From Desulfatitalea alkaliphila (GTDB lineage: Bacteria > Desulfobacterota > Desulfobacteria > Desulfobacterales > Desulfosarcinaceae), in assembly GCF_022968795.1 (NCBI RefSeq), contig NZ_JALJRB010000022.1:1-64000 (forward strand): DNA of 64,000 bases. The letters are read 5' to 3'. Every line of letters starts with the position of its first letter. Within the stretch, counting starts at the first letter, position 1. The notes under the pieces are model-generated. The model searched no databases. It was not told the origin of the DNA and saw only the letters and a program-made list of their open reading frames with translations. A program made the position numbers and the translations under genes. Below, piece by piece: positions 26,314 to 35,049 of the stretch.

Positions 26314-27708
26314 GTGGGACGCACCCTGGCCTTCCGCCTGACCCTGTGGTACGCGGCCATCTTCGTTATGTCCGCCCTGGTGATTTTCGTGCTGTTTTAT
26401 GTATTGATGGTCAAGGCGGTCAACCAGCGCACCGATGCCGATCTGCTCACCCACGCCAATCAACTGGCCCGCATCCACGCCCGGGAAGGCGACGCCATGC
26501 TGCAACGGGCCGCCACATTGCAGGCCCAGGCCGCCGGCGAGAAGCAGATGTTCTTCCGGCTGCTCTATCCCAGCGGTCTGGTCTTCTCCTCTTCCGATAT
26601 GCGCCACTGGGGCCCGGTGGGCATTCGGCGCGACGCCGTGGACGCCCTTTTCCTGGGCCATCCCCACTGGTTCGCCACCCAAACGCCCGGCGAACAGTCC
26701 TTCCGCGTGCGCGTGCTGTACATGCGTCTGGGGGACAACATCATCCTGCAGTTGGGGGCCTCCCTGGAAGAAGACGACCGGCTGCTGCAAACCTTTGTGC
26801 GCATCTTTCTCTTCACCATGGGCGGCTTGCTGGTCCTGGGGGTGGGAACCGGATGGTTCATGGCCCGTCGCGCCTTGTCGGGGGTGGGCTCGGTGACCCG
26901 CACGGCGCGTCAGATCTCCGAAAGCGACCTGGACACCCGCGTGCCCGTGCAGCACCGCTACGCAGAGATCGACCAGTTGGCCGTGACTTTCAATCAGATG
27001 CTGGATCGCATCCGCCGCCTGGTGACCGGAATGCGCCAAATGAACGACAACATCGCCCACGATTTGCGCAGCCCCATCACCCGCATTCGCGGACTGGCGG
27101 AGGTGACCCTGACCCACGATCCCGACCTGGAGAGCTACGCCCGGATGGCCGCCAATACCATAGAGGAGTGTGACCGGTTGCTGGATATGATCAACACCAT
27201 GCTGACCATCGCCCGCACCGAATCGGGCACCGCCCCGCCGGTCCTGGCGCCAGTGGATCTGGACCAGTTGGTCAAGGTGGCCTGCGACCTTTTTCAGGCC
27301 CTGGCCGAGGACAAGCAAATCGCCTTGGAATGCGCCGCCGGCACCCCTTGCCGGATCGACGGCGACGGCCCCATGCTTCAGAGAATGCTGGCCAACTTGA
27401 TCGACAACGCTATTAAATACACGGACAGCGGCGGCACTGTGACCGTGGACCTGGCGCTGCACGGTCCCCACGGGGAGATCCGGCTGACGGTGACGGACAC
27501 CGGTGAGGGAATCCCCTCCGAAGAGCAGCCGCGGGTGTTCGACCGTTTCTACCGCGGGGACCGCAGCCGTTGCCACGCCGGCGCCGGCCTGGGGCTGAGC
27601 CTGGCGCTCACAGTGGCCCAAGCCCATGGCGGCCGCATCACCCTGGAAAGCGAACCGGGCCGGGGCAGCACCTTCACCGTCCACCTGCCGCCGGCCGCCA
27701 ATCCCTGA
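26314..27708 (+). CDS. Sensor histidine kinase
   Basis: 464 residues starting at GTG, one base after the regulator stop. Two transmembrane helices (about 8-31 and 165-187) flank a periplasmic sensor domain, then a HAMP linker, a dimerisation domain with His249 in NDNIAHDLRSPITRIRG, and a catalytic domain with N box NLIDNAIKYT, G1 box DTGEGIP and F/G2 boxes FDRFYR and GAGLGLS. The His box with HDLRSP is of the CusS/QseC type. Cognate regulator is the preceding gene. A short CCGGGC/GCCCGG hairpin (27709-27728) follows the stop. Confidence 0.93.
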   Translation: MGRTLAFRLTLWYAAIFVMSALVIFVLFYVLMVKAVNQRTDADLLTHANQLARIHAREGDAMLQRAATLQAQAAGEKQMFFRLLYPSGLVFSSSDMRHWGPVGIRRDAVDALFLGHPHWFATQTPGEQSFRVRVLYMRLGDNIILQLGASLEEDDRLLQTFVRIFLFTMGGLLVLGVGTGWFMARRALSGVGSVTRTARQISESDLDTRVPVQHRYAEIDQLAVTFNQMLDRIRRLVTGMRQMNDNIAHDLRSPITRIRGLAEVTLTHDPDLESYARMAANTIEECDRLLDMINTMLTIARTESGTAPPVLAPVDLDQLVKVACDLFQALAEDKQIALECAAGTPCRIDGDGPMLQRMLANLIDNAIKYTDSGGTVTVDLALHGPHGEIRLTVTDTGEGIPSEEQPRVFDRFYRGDRSRCHAGAGLGLSLALTVAQAHGGRITLESEPGRGSTFTVHLPPAANP

Positions 27709-27763
27709 CCGGGCTGCGCGTCGCCCGGCACCCCTCTTTACCTTGCCCACGACCCGCAAGATT

Positions 27764-27785
27764 ACCAAATGGCAATATTGCCATC
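27764..27785. promoter_or_regulatory. Perfect 16-base palindrome upstream of the Do protease gene
   Basis: ATGGCAATATTGCCAT, fully self-complementary, about 85 bases upstream of the protease start. It could be an operator. A near copy, ATGGCAATAATGCCAT, lies upstream of gap. No regulator that uses this site is known to me. Confidence 0.35.
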
Positions 27786-27866
27786 ATGTTGTCGTCATCT
27801 TGGTGCGTTATTATGCGTGCAATCAAACACAACCTGCTGATTTCGCAGCCGACAGGAGGACCAGCG

Positions 27867-29297
27867 ATGCGCAAGACACTTTATATCTGCCTGACCGTTC
27901 TATTGAGTTTCGCCTTGCTGTTACCGGCGGGCTACAGCGCCGCCCGCGACAGCGTCGAACCCGTGATCATGGTGCCGGCCAATTTCTCGGAGCTGGCTGA
28001 AATGGCCCGACCCGGCGTCGTCAACATTCGCACCGAACGCACCGTCAAGGACGGCGGCCGTGTTTTCCGCCACTTTTTCGGCGACCCCTTCGGCGGCAAT
28101 CGGCGCCATCCCTTCGAAGATTTCTTCGGCCCCTTTTCCGATCAGCCCCAGCGGGATTACCGCCAGCGCAGCCTGGGTTCCGGCTTTCTGATCGACGCCG
28201 AGGGATACATCGTCACCAACAACCACGTGATCGAGGATGCCGACCAGATCAAAGTGCGCCTCTCCAACGGCGAAGAATATGAAGCGGAAGTGGTGGGGCG
28301 AGATCCCAACACCGACCTGGCGCTGATCAAAATCAAGGGCGCCAAGGAACTCATGCCTCTGGTGCTGGGCGACTCGGAAGAAATCAAGGTCGGCTCCTGG
28401 GTGGTGGCCATCGGCAGCCCCTTCGGGTTGGAGCAGACCGTCACCGCCGGCATCGTCAGCGCCAAAAAGCGGGTTATCGGTGCCGGTCCCTATGACGATT
28501 TCATCCAGACCGATGCCTCCATCAACCCCGGCAACAGCGGCGGGCCGCTGCTCGACCTGCAGGGACGGGTGGTGGGCATCAACACCGCCATCGTGGCCAG
28601 CGGGCAGGGCATCGGCTTCGCCATTCCCATCAACATGGCCAAAACCATCGTCAATCAACTCAAGGACAAGGGAGAGGTGACCCGCGGCTGGCTGGGCGTG
28701 GCCATTCAGGATGTGACCCCCGAGCTGGCGGAGTACTACGGCCTCGAACAACGCAAAGGGGTCCTGGTGACCCAGGTGTTCGAAGGCGACCCGGCCGACA
28801 AGGCGGGTGTGCGTCAGAACGACATCATCACCTCCATCAACGATCAGCCGGTGGCCACCGGGCGCGAGCTTTCGGCCATCATCGCCAACACCCCCGTCGG
28901 TGAAAAGACCAAGATCACCCTGGTGCGGGACGGTCGGCAGCGCACGCTGACCGCCGTCGTGGCCAAGCGGGAGGATCAGCAAGTGCGCGCCGCCGTGGAA
29001 CAGCGAGAAAGCGACGCCCTCGGCCTGCAAGTGGCCGAACTCACCCCGGAACGGGCCCAGCAGTTCGGCCTGGACAAGGAAGAATCCGGTGTGCTGGTGA
29101 TGGATGTGGAAAACGGCGGCCGGGCGGAAAATGCCGGTGTGCGCGCGGGCGACATCATCAAGGGCATCAACCGCCAGAAGGTGGAAGACCTCAAATCGTA
29201 CCAGGCGATCATGAAAAAGGCAGACAAGAACGAGCCGCTGCTGATGCTGGTGCTGCGCCGCAATGAAGGGCTGCGGGTGGTACGCATCATGCCCTGA
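27867..29297 (+). CDS. Periplasmic Do-like serine protease with two PDZ domains
   Basis: 476 residues from the ATG at 27867 (AGGAGG site). Signal peptide LYICLTVLLSFALLLPAGYSA, then a trypsin-like domain with the triad His120 (TNNHVIEDAD), Asp150 (NTDLALIKI) and Ser224 (NPGNSGGPLLD). Two PDZ domains follow (roughly 285-370 and 390-475; GVLVTQVFEGDPADKAGVRQNDII and GVLVMDVENGGRAENAGVRAGDII). This is the DegP/MucD architecture: a protease-chaperone for misfolded envelope proteins. Location downstream of a two-component operon suggests control by it. Downstream are strong hairpins at 29354-29409. Confidence 0.94.
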   Translation: MRKTLYICLTVLLSFALLLPAGYSAARDSVEPVIMVPANFSELAEMARPGVVNIRTERTVKDGGRVFRHFFGDPFGGNRRHPFEDFFGPFSDQPQRDYRQRSLGSGFLIDAEGYIVTNNHVIEDADQIKVRLSNGEEYEAEVVGRDPNTDLALIKIKGAKELMPLVLGDSEEIKVGSWVVAIGSPFGLEQTVTAGIVSAKKRVIGAGPYDDFIQTDASINPGNSGGPLLDLQGRVVGINTAIVASGQGIGFAIPINMAKTIVNQLKDKGEVTRGWLGVAIQDVTPELAEYYGLEQRKGVLVTQVFEGDPADKAGVRQNDIITSINDQPVATGRELSAIIANTPVGEKTKITLVRDGRQRTLTAVVAKREDQQVRAAVEQRESDALGLQVAELTPERAQQFGLDKEESGVLVMDVENGGRAENAGVRAGDIIKGINRQKVEDLKSYQAIMKKADKNEPLLMLVLRRNEGLRVVRIMP

Positions 29298-29757
29298 GGT
29301 TCTTAAATTCCCCCCCCACCCGCGCAGTTCCCCCCTGCGTGAGTGCCCCACCCGTGTGCAGGTCCCCCCCTGCACACGTAAAAGGCCGGCGGCCGCAAGG
29401 CCGCCGGCCGCCCCCCTTTAAAACAAACCCAGGGAAATCCTATCCAGTTTTGGCATGGGTGACGCGATTGGCACCCCTGTTCCCCCTGCAAACACATCTA
29501 AACGATAGAATTTATTAACTTAAAACTTAACACTTAAAACTTAAAACTGCGCGCCAGGGGGCATGCGCCGTGGGACAATGGCGACCTGATCAATATCCTT
29601 TCCACTTGATTTCTACGTGCGATTGCCCTGAAAACAACCCTGAATTCGGATGACAAAATCCGGATTTGGGTCTATATTGCCTCGACGCCCCGGTGCCGGT
29701 GGGGCGTTTCGGCTTTTGGCATGTCGTCGTTCACCCTCGTCCGTTGCGCAGGAACCG
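29298..29757. other. Intergenic region with hairpins, repeat and promoter
   Basis: No gene. From left to right: a GTGTGCA/TGCACAC hairpin at 29354-29377 with a C-rich loop; a GGCCGGCGGCC/GGCCGCCGGCC hairpin with a GCAA tetraloop at 29384-29409, terminator-like but with no strong U run; the AT repeat at 29513-29548; and a candidate promoter ATGACA (29650-29655), 17 bases, TATATT (29673-29678). A leader hairpin ACGCCCC/GGGGCGT (29685-29707) comes after the promoter and before the FAD/Fe-S gene. Confidence 0.6.
29513..29548. repeat. TTTTAAG-type short dispersed repeat, copy 2 (inverse)
   Basis: On the minus strand this reads CAGTTTTAAGTTTTAAG followed by TGTTAAGTTTTAAGTTAA. It matches copy 1 at 20860-20893 nearly base for base, in opposite orientation, 8.6 kb away. 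Confidence 0.7.
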
Positions 29758-32700
29758 ATGAGCAACCCCACGTCACGGGAAATCCCCTTCAACTACACAT
29801 CCGCCGACGACCGGCGCGTGCTGGCGCTGCTGTTCGGCAACGAAGTGCTGGCGCCCCTGGAGCGGTTGGTCTTCAAGCGGCGCACCGGTCGCTCCTGGCG
29901 GTTGCTGATGCGCTTCGTGGGGGATCTGTTCATCCATCATCGCAATCCATTTCTCTATCAGGAGCTGGTCGACGACCGTGACCGGCGCCGCCGGTTTCTG
30001 ACAACCGCCCGCCAGGAGCTGGCCCTGATCGCCGATCGCGGCCGACAGGAACCCGACCTGGCGCTGGTGTTGGACATGTGCCGGCGCAAGCTGGATGAAC
30101 TGGCACGGGAGCTGGACGGCTGTGCCCGGCAGCGGGAGCGCATCCGCCGCCGGCTGGGCGCAATCGTCGGTACGGCCAATGTCTTCTGTGATCCCTTCTC
30201 CCTGTCGGTGCACGCCACCGACGCCACCGACTGGCGCCTGCATCTGCCCGTGGCCGTGGTGTGCCCGGATCAGGAAAGCCAGGTGCCGCGGCTGTTGCGG
30301 GCCATCGCCGCGCTGGGCCTCAAGGCCATCCCCCGGGGCGGCGGCACGGGGCTCACCGGCGGCGCGGTGCCCGTGGCGCCTGATTGTGTGATCATCAACA
30401 CGGAAAAGCTCAACCGCATCGGCCCCATCACCGAGCAGCGCTATGGGCAGGCCGACGGCACGTCCTTGACACTATCCATTATCGCGTTGCAGGCCGGCGT
30501 GATCACCGAAGCCGCCATGCAGGCCGCCGCCGCGGGCGGGCTGGTGTTCGCCACCGATCCCACCTCCTCCTGGGCCTGCACCATCGGCGGCAACATCGCC
30601 GAAAACGCCGGCGGCAAGCGGGCCGTGCTGTGGGGCACGGCCATCGACAACCTGCTGGCCTTCAACATCGCCACGGCCGACGGCCGTTTGCTGTCGGTGC
30701 AGCGCGACAACCCCAACGGCCGGCGCATCGACCCCCGTGAAACCATCGCCTTCACCGTCAGCGATGCCGCCACCGGCGAGACCCTCAAGCAGATCCCCAT
30801 CCACGGCTGGCAGTTGCGCAAACCCGGCCTGGGCAAGGACATCACCAACAAGACCTTGGAAGGGCTGCCCGGCGTGCAGAAGGAGGGCACCGACGGCATC
30901 ATCACCTCGGCCCTGTTTTTGCTGCACCGCGCCTATCCCGAGCAGCGCACCGTCTGCCTGGAATTTTTCGGCGAAGACATGGAAGAGGCCGCCGAAGTGA
31001 TCGACGGCATCTGCACCGCCTTTGCCGGGCGCGACCAGGAAGCGCTCAGCGCCCTGGAGCACTTCGACGAAGAGTATGTGCGGGCCATCCAGTACAAGGC
31101 CAAGGCCCCGCGCAGCGCGCGCCCCAAGGCGGTGCTGTTGATCGACATCGTGGGCCACAGCGCCGCGCAGGCGGACAACGGCGTGGCGCGGCTCGCGGCG
31201 CTGCTGCAAGACTATCCCAACACCTTCCTGGCCGTTGCCCGGGACGCGGCCGAGGCCGAACGCTACTGGCGCGACCGCAAGCGGTTGGGGGCCATCGCCG
31301 CGCGTACCAATGCCTTCAAGCTCAATGAGGACATCGTGCTGCCCATCCGGGCCTTGGCGGAGTTCGCCGCCTTCGTCGACCACCTCAACGTGGAAGAGGA
31401 GCGCGCCAACCAGGAGGAGGTGGTCTGGCAACTGCTCACCCACCTGGAAAAGGCCGTGCCCATCGAGGACCCCGAATGGCTTTCGGCCAAGCTGCCGCGG
31501 GCGCGCCAACTGCTGCAGGGCGCCCTGGAGCAGATCCAACTGGCCGGACGCAGCCACTTGGGCAACGAAACCCACCTGCATACCATCCAGACATCCTTGG
31601 CCGAACTGCTGCGCGGCTACCGCAAGGTGTTGGGCGAAATTCAACAGGACGCCGCCGAAATCCGCAGCCGCCGCATCGTGGTGGCCACCCACATGCACGC
31701 CGGCGACGGCAACGTACACGTCAACATTCCGGTCTTCTCCAACGACCGCGAAATGATGCGCCGGGCCGCCGAAACCGCCGACCTGATCATGGAAAAGGCC
31801 GTGGCCCTGGGCGGCGTGGTCAGCGGCGAGCACGGCATCGGCTTCACCAAGATCAAACACCTGGACGCCGAGATCATGGCCGCCTTCCGGGCCTATCAAC
31901 AGAGCGCCGACCCCGACGACCTGATCAACCCAGGCAAGCTGACCGACCGCGGCGTGGCCGACCGGGTCTACACCCCCTCGTTCAACCTGCTGGAAATGGA
32001 GGCCCGCATCCTACGCCACGGCCGCCTGGAGCAGTTGGCCGAGAAGATATCCAAGTGCGTGCGCTGCGGCCGCTGCAAAACCCCCTGCTGCGTCTTCGAC
32101 CCGGCCGGCAACCTGTTCTACCACCCGCGCAACAAGAACATGGCCCTGACCGGCATCATCGAAGCACTGCTCTACGAAGCCCAGCGGCACCGCATCGCCG
32201 ACCTCAAACCCCTGCGCCGGCTGCCGGAGCTTGCCGACCACTGCACCCTGTGTCACAAATGTCAGGTCCCCTGTCCCGTGGACATCGACTCCGCCGAAGT
32301 GACCGTCCTGGAGCGGGAAGTGCTGGCCGCCCACGGTGCCAAAACCACCCCGCTGCCCACCCGGCTGGTGCTGAGCTACCTGGGTACCCGTTCGCCCCTG
32401 GTCAACAGCGCGGCGCGCCGGGTGCTGCTGCGCGGCGGTGGCGCCCTGCAGCGGGCCGGCACGCGGCTGGTGGGCAACCAGTGGCGGCGACACCCCCTGC
32501 TGGCGCCCCTGTACGCCCCCGTGCCCGCCATCGCCCGGCACCCGCTGAGCCATTACCACGCCCGGCGAACAGCGGCCGACGATGCCCTGCTGATCGCGCC
32601 GCCGACAACCCCGCTCGGCACCGTGTTCTACTTCCCCGGCTGCGGCTCGGAGCGCCTGCACAGCGACATCGCCCTTGCCGCCGTCCACCTGCTGACCCAG

Positions 32701-33357
32701 GCGGGTCTGCGCGTCGTACTGCCCCCCGCCCACATCTGCTGCGGCTACCCGGCCCGCGCCAACGCCCGCACCGACCAAACCGGCCGCCTGGAACTGCGCA
32801 ACACCATCGTGTTCAACCAGATCCGCGCCATGCTCGGCCACCTGACCTTCGACGCCTGCGCCGTCACCTGCGGCACCTGCCGCGAAGCCCTGCAGCGCAC
32901 CGGCGTAGCCGAAATTTTCAGCGCGCCCCTGGCCGATGCCGCCGAACTGGCCCTGGCCCGCAGATTAAAGGTCACCCTGAAGCGCGCCTGTCTCTACCAC
33001 CCGCCGTGCCACGATTCCCTCGAAGGCCGCGGCGCCAAACTGCTGGGCGCCATCGCACCCCGGGGCGTCAACACCGTGGACCACTGTTGCTCCGAAGCCG
33101 GCACCCTGGCCCTCAGCCGACCGGACATCGCCGCCGCCATGCTGGCCCGCAAGCACGCCGCCCTGGCCCCCCTGCAGGCGCAACACCCCGAACACCACCT
33201 GCTGACCAACTGCCCGGCCTGCCTCAACGGCCTCGGCCGCCAACGCAATGCCCGGCCGCAACACCTGGCCGTGGCCCTGGCCCAAGCCGGCGGCGGTGAC
33301 AATTGGCGCAACACCGTCATCGCACAGTTGGCAGAAGGGGAATTGATTCGCATATGA
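29758..33357 (+). CDS. Large FAD-binding and Fe-S oxidoreductase (DUF3683/GlcD/CCG-type)
   Basis: 1199 residues from the ATG at 29758 (AGGA site). An N-terminal segment (1 to about 150) matches the DUF3683 style extension. A FAD-binding type 4 domain follows, with AIPRGGGTGLTGGAVP at about residue 192, and a GlcD-like C-terminal lobe with HMHAGDGNVHVNIPVF and GEHGIGFTK. From about residue 767 two [4Fe-4S] ferredoxin motifs occur (CVRCGRCKTPCC and CTLCHKCQVPCPVD). The C-terminus has two CCG-type cysteine domains (CGSERLHS, HICCGYPAR, CGTCREAL, YHPPCHDS, HCCSEAG and TNCPACLNG). The parts look like a D-lactate/glycolate-type dehydrogenase joined to an HdrD/GlpC-like electron-transfer module. The substrate is not determined. 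Confidence 0.85.
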   Translation: MSNPTSREIPFNYTSADDRRVLALLFGNEVLAPLERLVFKRRTGRSWRLLMRFVGDLFIHHRNPFLYQELVDDRDRRRRFLTTARQELALIADRGRQEPDLALVLDMCRRKLDELARELDGCARQRERIRRRLGAIVGTANVFCDPFSLSVHATDATDWRLHLPVAVVCPDQESQVPRLLRAIAALGLKAIPRGGGTGLTGGAVPVAPDCVIINTEKLNRIGPITEQRYGQADGTSLTLSIIALQAGVITEAAMQAAAAGGLVFATDPTSSWACTIGGNIAENAGGKRAVLWGTAIDNLLAFNIATADGRLLSVQRDNPNGRRIDPRETIAFTVSDAATGETLKQIPIHGWQLRKPGLGKDITNKTLEGLPGVQKEGTDGIITSALFLLHRAYPEQRTVCLEFFGEDMEEAAEVIDGICTAFAGRDQEALSALEHFDEEYVRAIQYKAKAPRSARPKAVLLIDIVGHSAAQADNGVARLAALLQDYPNTFLAVARDAAEAERYWRDRKRLGAIAARTNAFKLNEDIVLPIRALAEFAAFVDHLNVEEERANQEEVVWQLLTHLEKAVPIEDPEWLSAKLPRARQLLQGALEQIQLAGRSHLGNETHLHTIQTSLAELLRGYRKVLGEIQQDAAEIRSRRIVVATHMHAGDGNVHVNIPVFSNDREMMRRAAETADLIMEKAVALGGVVSGEHGIGFTKIKHLDAEIMAAFRAYQQSADPDDLINPGKLTDRGVADRVYTPSFNLLEMEARILRHGRLEQLAEKISKCVRCGRCKTPCCVFDPAGNLFYHPRNKNMALTGIIEALLYEAQRHRIADLKPLRRLPELADHCTLCHKCQVPCPVDIDSAEVTVLEREVLAAHGAKTTPLPTRLVLSYLGTRSPLVNSAARRVLLRGGGALQRAGTRLVGNQWRRHPLLAPLYAPVPAIARHPLSHYHARRTAADDALLIAPPTTPLGTVFYFPGCGSERLHSDIALAAVHLLTQAGLRVVLPPAHICCGYPARANARTDQTGRLELRNTIVFNQIRAMLGHLTFDACAVTCGTCREALQRTGVAEIFSAPLADAAELALARRLKVTLKRACLYHPPCHDSLEGRGAKLLGAIAPRGVNTVDHCCSEAGTLALSRPDIAAAMLARKHAALAPLQAQHPEHHLLTNCPACLNGLGRQRNARPQHLAVALAQAGGGDNWRNTVIAQLAEGELIRI

Positions 33358-33433
33358 ACCCCCCCCTGTCGTTCGTCACGGACGGCAGGGCGGACAACCG
33401 GCGCCGCCGGCTGCCCAACCAACGGGATACACG

Positions 33434-34306
33434 ATGCTGCTGCCCATTCAGCAAAACCTCACCCGCGAGCAGGGCGACACCTACAGCCTGGTGCTGTCCG
33501 CCGTCGGCATCGCGCATCAAATCCACCAGGAAGAAGCGGGCCGGGCCATCTGGGTCGATGAAGCCGATGAAGCCGCCGCCCGCCTGCACATCGAAAAATA
33601 CGAAGCCGAGAACCGCCAACCGCTGCCCGACGCCTCATCCGAAACCGCCCGCATCCAATTCGCGGACGGTGCCATCGTTGCCCTGCTCCTGTTGTTGCTC
33701 CACATGCTCGTCAGCCCGAACCAGCACCACTTCATCGAACGCTACGGCGCCTCCGCCGCTAAAATTCTATCCGGCGAAATCTACCGCACCGCCACCGCCC
33801 TGCTGCTGCACAGCGACGCCGTGCACCTCGTCGGCAACATGGCCGGCATCACCCTCTTCGGCGCCGTGGTCTGCAGCATCAACGGCTACGGCCTCGGATG
33901 GTTGTTGATCCTGTTCAGCGCCATGCTCGGCAATGGCCTCAACGCCCACCTGCACCAAGCCCTGCACATGTCCATCGGCGCCTCCACCGCCGTCTTCAGC
34001 GCCGTCGGCCTGCTGGCCGCCCACCAATTCTGGCGCAAAATCCAGCAGCCCGGCCAACGCGTCAAGGCCTGGCTGCCCATGGCCGGCGGCATCGCCCTGC
34101 TGGCCATGCTCGGCACCGGCGCCGGCCGGGTGGACGTCATGGCCCACCTCTTCGGCTTCGTCTGCGGCTTCGCCATCCAAATCCTCTACCAGACCCTCCT
34201 CTGGATCGAGTCGCGCACCGAGCTGCCGCCAAGCCAACAACCCACGTGCCTTTGGGCAGCGATTTTCATCATGGGCATCTCGATCCTCTGGCCGCTGCTG
34301 AGGTAG
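33434..34306 (+). CDS. Rhomboid family intramembrane serine protease
   Basis: 290 residues. The N-terminal ~75 residues are soluble, then six hydrophobic segments. The rhomboid core shows the helix-2 His-Asn pattern in HLVGNMAG, catalytic Ser184 in SIGASTAVFSAVG and catalytic His238 in VDVMAHLFGF. The motif around the Ser is GAST rather than the usual GxSG, seen also in some other bacterial rhomboids. The gene lies 76 bases after the FAD/Fe-S gene on the same strand, so cotranscription is possible. The soluble N-terminal domain is unassigned. Confidence 0.85.
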   Translation: MLLPIQQNLTREQGDTYSLVLSAVGIAHQIHQEEAGRAIWVDEADEAAARLHIEKYEAENRQPLPDASSETARIQFADGAIVALLLLLLHMLVSPNQHHFIERYGASAAKILSGEIYRTATALLLHSDAVHLVGNMAGITLFGAVVCSINGYGLGWLLILFSAMLGNGLNAHLHQALHMSIGASTAVFSAVGLLAAHQFWRKIQQPGQRVKAWLPMAGGIALLAMLGTGAGRVDVMAHLFGFVCGFAIQILYQTLLWIESRTELPPSQQPTCLWAAIFIMGISILWPLLR

Positions 34307-34401
34307 TCTCCCCCGGCAGTCAACGCCAGCCGCGCGGCAATTCAATCAGTTTGCCCCCATCGATAGCCCACTCCGCCCGCGGCAATGGAGATTCATTTCC
34401 A

Positions 34402-34902
34402 TTGCAGACATACCGGCAACTGCTCACAGATCGCACACCTGTCAGTCCGTCCCCGGCGACCATCAGCGTCCCAATGCTGATTGAATTTCTCAAAACGAAC
34501 GGTGCTATCGCTGAAGCTAACGCAGTGGGAAGAAAATATTTGGATGTATGCAACTCGTTGGTGATAGGTCACGAATTTGACAAGGCGGAAAGTGATCTTG
34601 TGCAATTATGTCCTTCACTGAGTTTAAAGCAGATAAGAAAGAATAGCTACGCAAGCTTGTTCTACGAAGAGGTGCGGTCAAGCTACGTTCACGAATATAG
34701 AGCTGGAAAAAACAGTGCGTCTTTACCAATGACCGGATCACACAGTGCAAAAATCAGTTATGTCAACATGCTCGGTGAAACGCGACGTATCCATTTTCAT
34801 GTCATGTGGTTGTCGGAGATTGCACTGTGTGCTGCAAAGTTCGCCGATTCATGTCCCGCAATACCCCTGGCCCAGCCTTCGACGTGGTGGATTGAAGGAT
34901 GA
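34402..34902 (+). CDS. Hypothetical HEPN-like orphan protein, possibly truncated
   Basis: From TTG at 34402 the product would be 166 residues; from ATG at 34474 it would be 142. The N-terminal part is uncertain. The C-terminal half has SYASLFYEEVRSSYVHEYRAGKNS, which carries an R-x-x-x-V-H-E pattern like HEPN-type nucleases and related toxin-associated proteins, then ISYVNMLGETRRIHFHVMWLSEI. It is clearly lower in GC than its neighbours and lies just before an attC-like site, so transfer is likely. I cannot name a function. Confidence 0.4.
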   Translation: MQTYRQLLTDRTPVSPSPATISVPMLIEFLKTNGAIAEANAVGRKYLDVCNSLVIGHEFDKAESDLVQLCPSLSLKQIRKNSYASLFYEEVRSSYVHEYRAGKNSASLPMTGSHSAKISYVNMLGETRRIHFHVMWLSEIALCAAKFADSCPAIPLAQPSTWWIEG

Positions 34903-34909
34903 AAAGAGC

Positions 34910-34976
34910 ACCTAACAAAGGTTTGCACGGGATCGCGGCAAAGAGCCGCCGCGCCCCATGAAACCTGTCGTTGGCA
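34910..34976 (+). other. attC-like recombination site
   Basis: The segment begins ACCTAAC (fits RYYYAAC) seven bases after the stop of the preceding gene and ends GTTGGCA (GTTRRRY with one mismatch at the third R). Between them an imperfect extended hairpin forms: GGTTT with AAACC, and GCGGC-AAAGA-GCCGC in the centre. The size (67 bp) and orientation are as expected for a gene cassette 3' end. No integrase or second site was found in the window, so this may be a stray attC or chance. Confidence 0.35.
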
Positions 34977-34991
34977 GTGTGGGATGCCATC

Positions 34992-35034
34992 TTGACATTT
35001 GGGCTCGAGATATGTACTGTATGTCTGTACATAT
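34992..35034 (+). promoter_or_regulatory. Promoter and operator of yefM-yoeB
   Basis: -35 TTGACA at 34992-34997, 17-base spacer, -10 TACTGT at 35015-35020. Overlapping it is the inverted repeat ATATGTAC (35010-35017) and GTACATAT (35027-35034). The TGTAC core fits the TGTACA motif known from the E. coli yefM-yoeB operator, so autorepression by YefM is likely. Confidence 0.7.
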
Positions 35035-35049
35035 TATCGGGAGGTTATG

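Noticed and set aside
27764-27785. Palindrome as a sigma-54 -24/-12 promoter
   Set aside because: TGGCA and TTGC are too close together for the TGGCAC-N5-TTGC pattern.
31476-33299. 607-codon open frame on the plus strand
   Set aside because: Out-of-frame reading of the FAD/Fe-S gene; Arg/Pro-rich low-complexity product.
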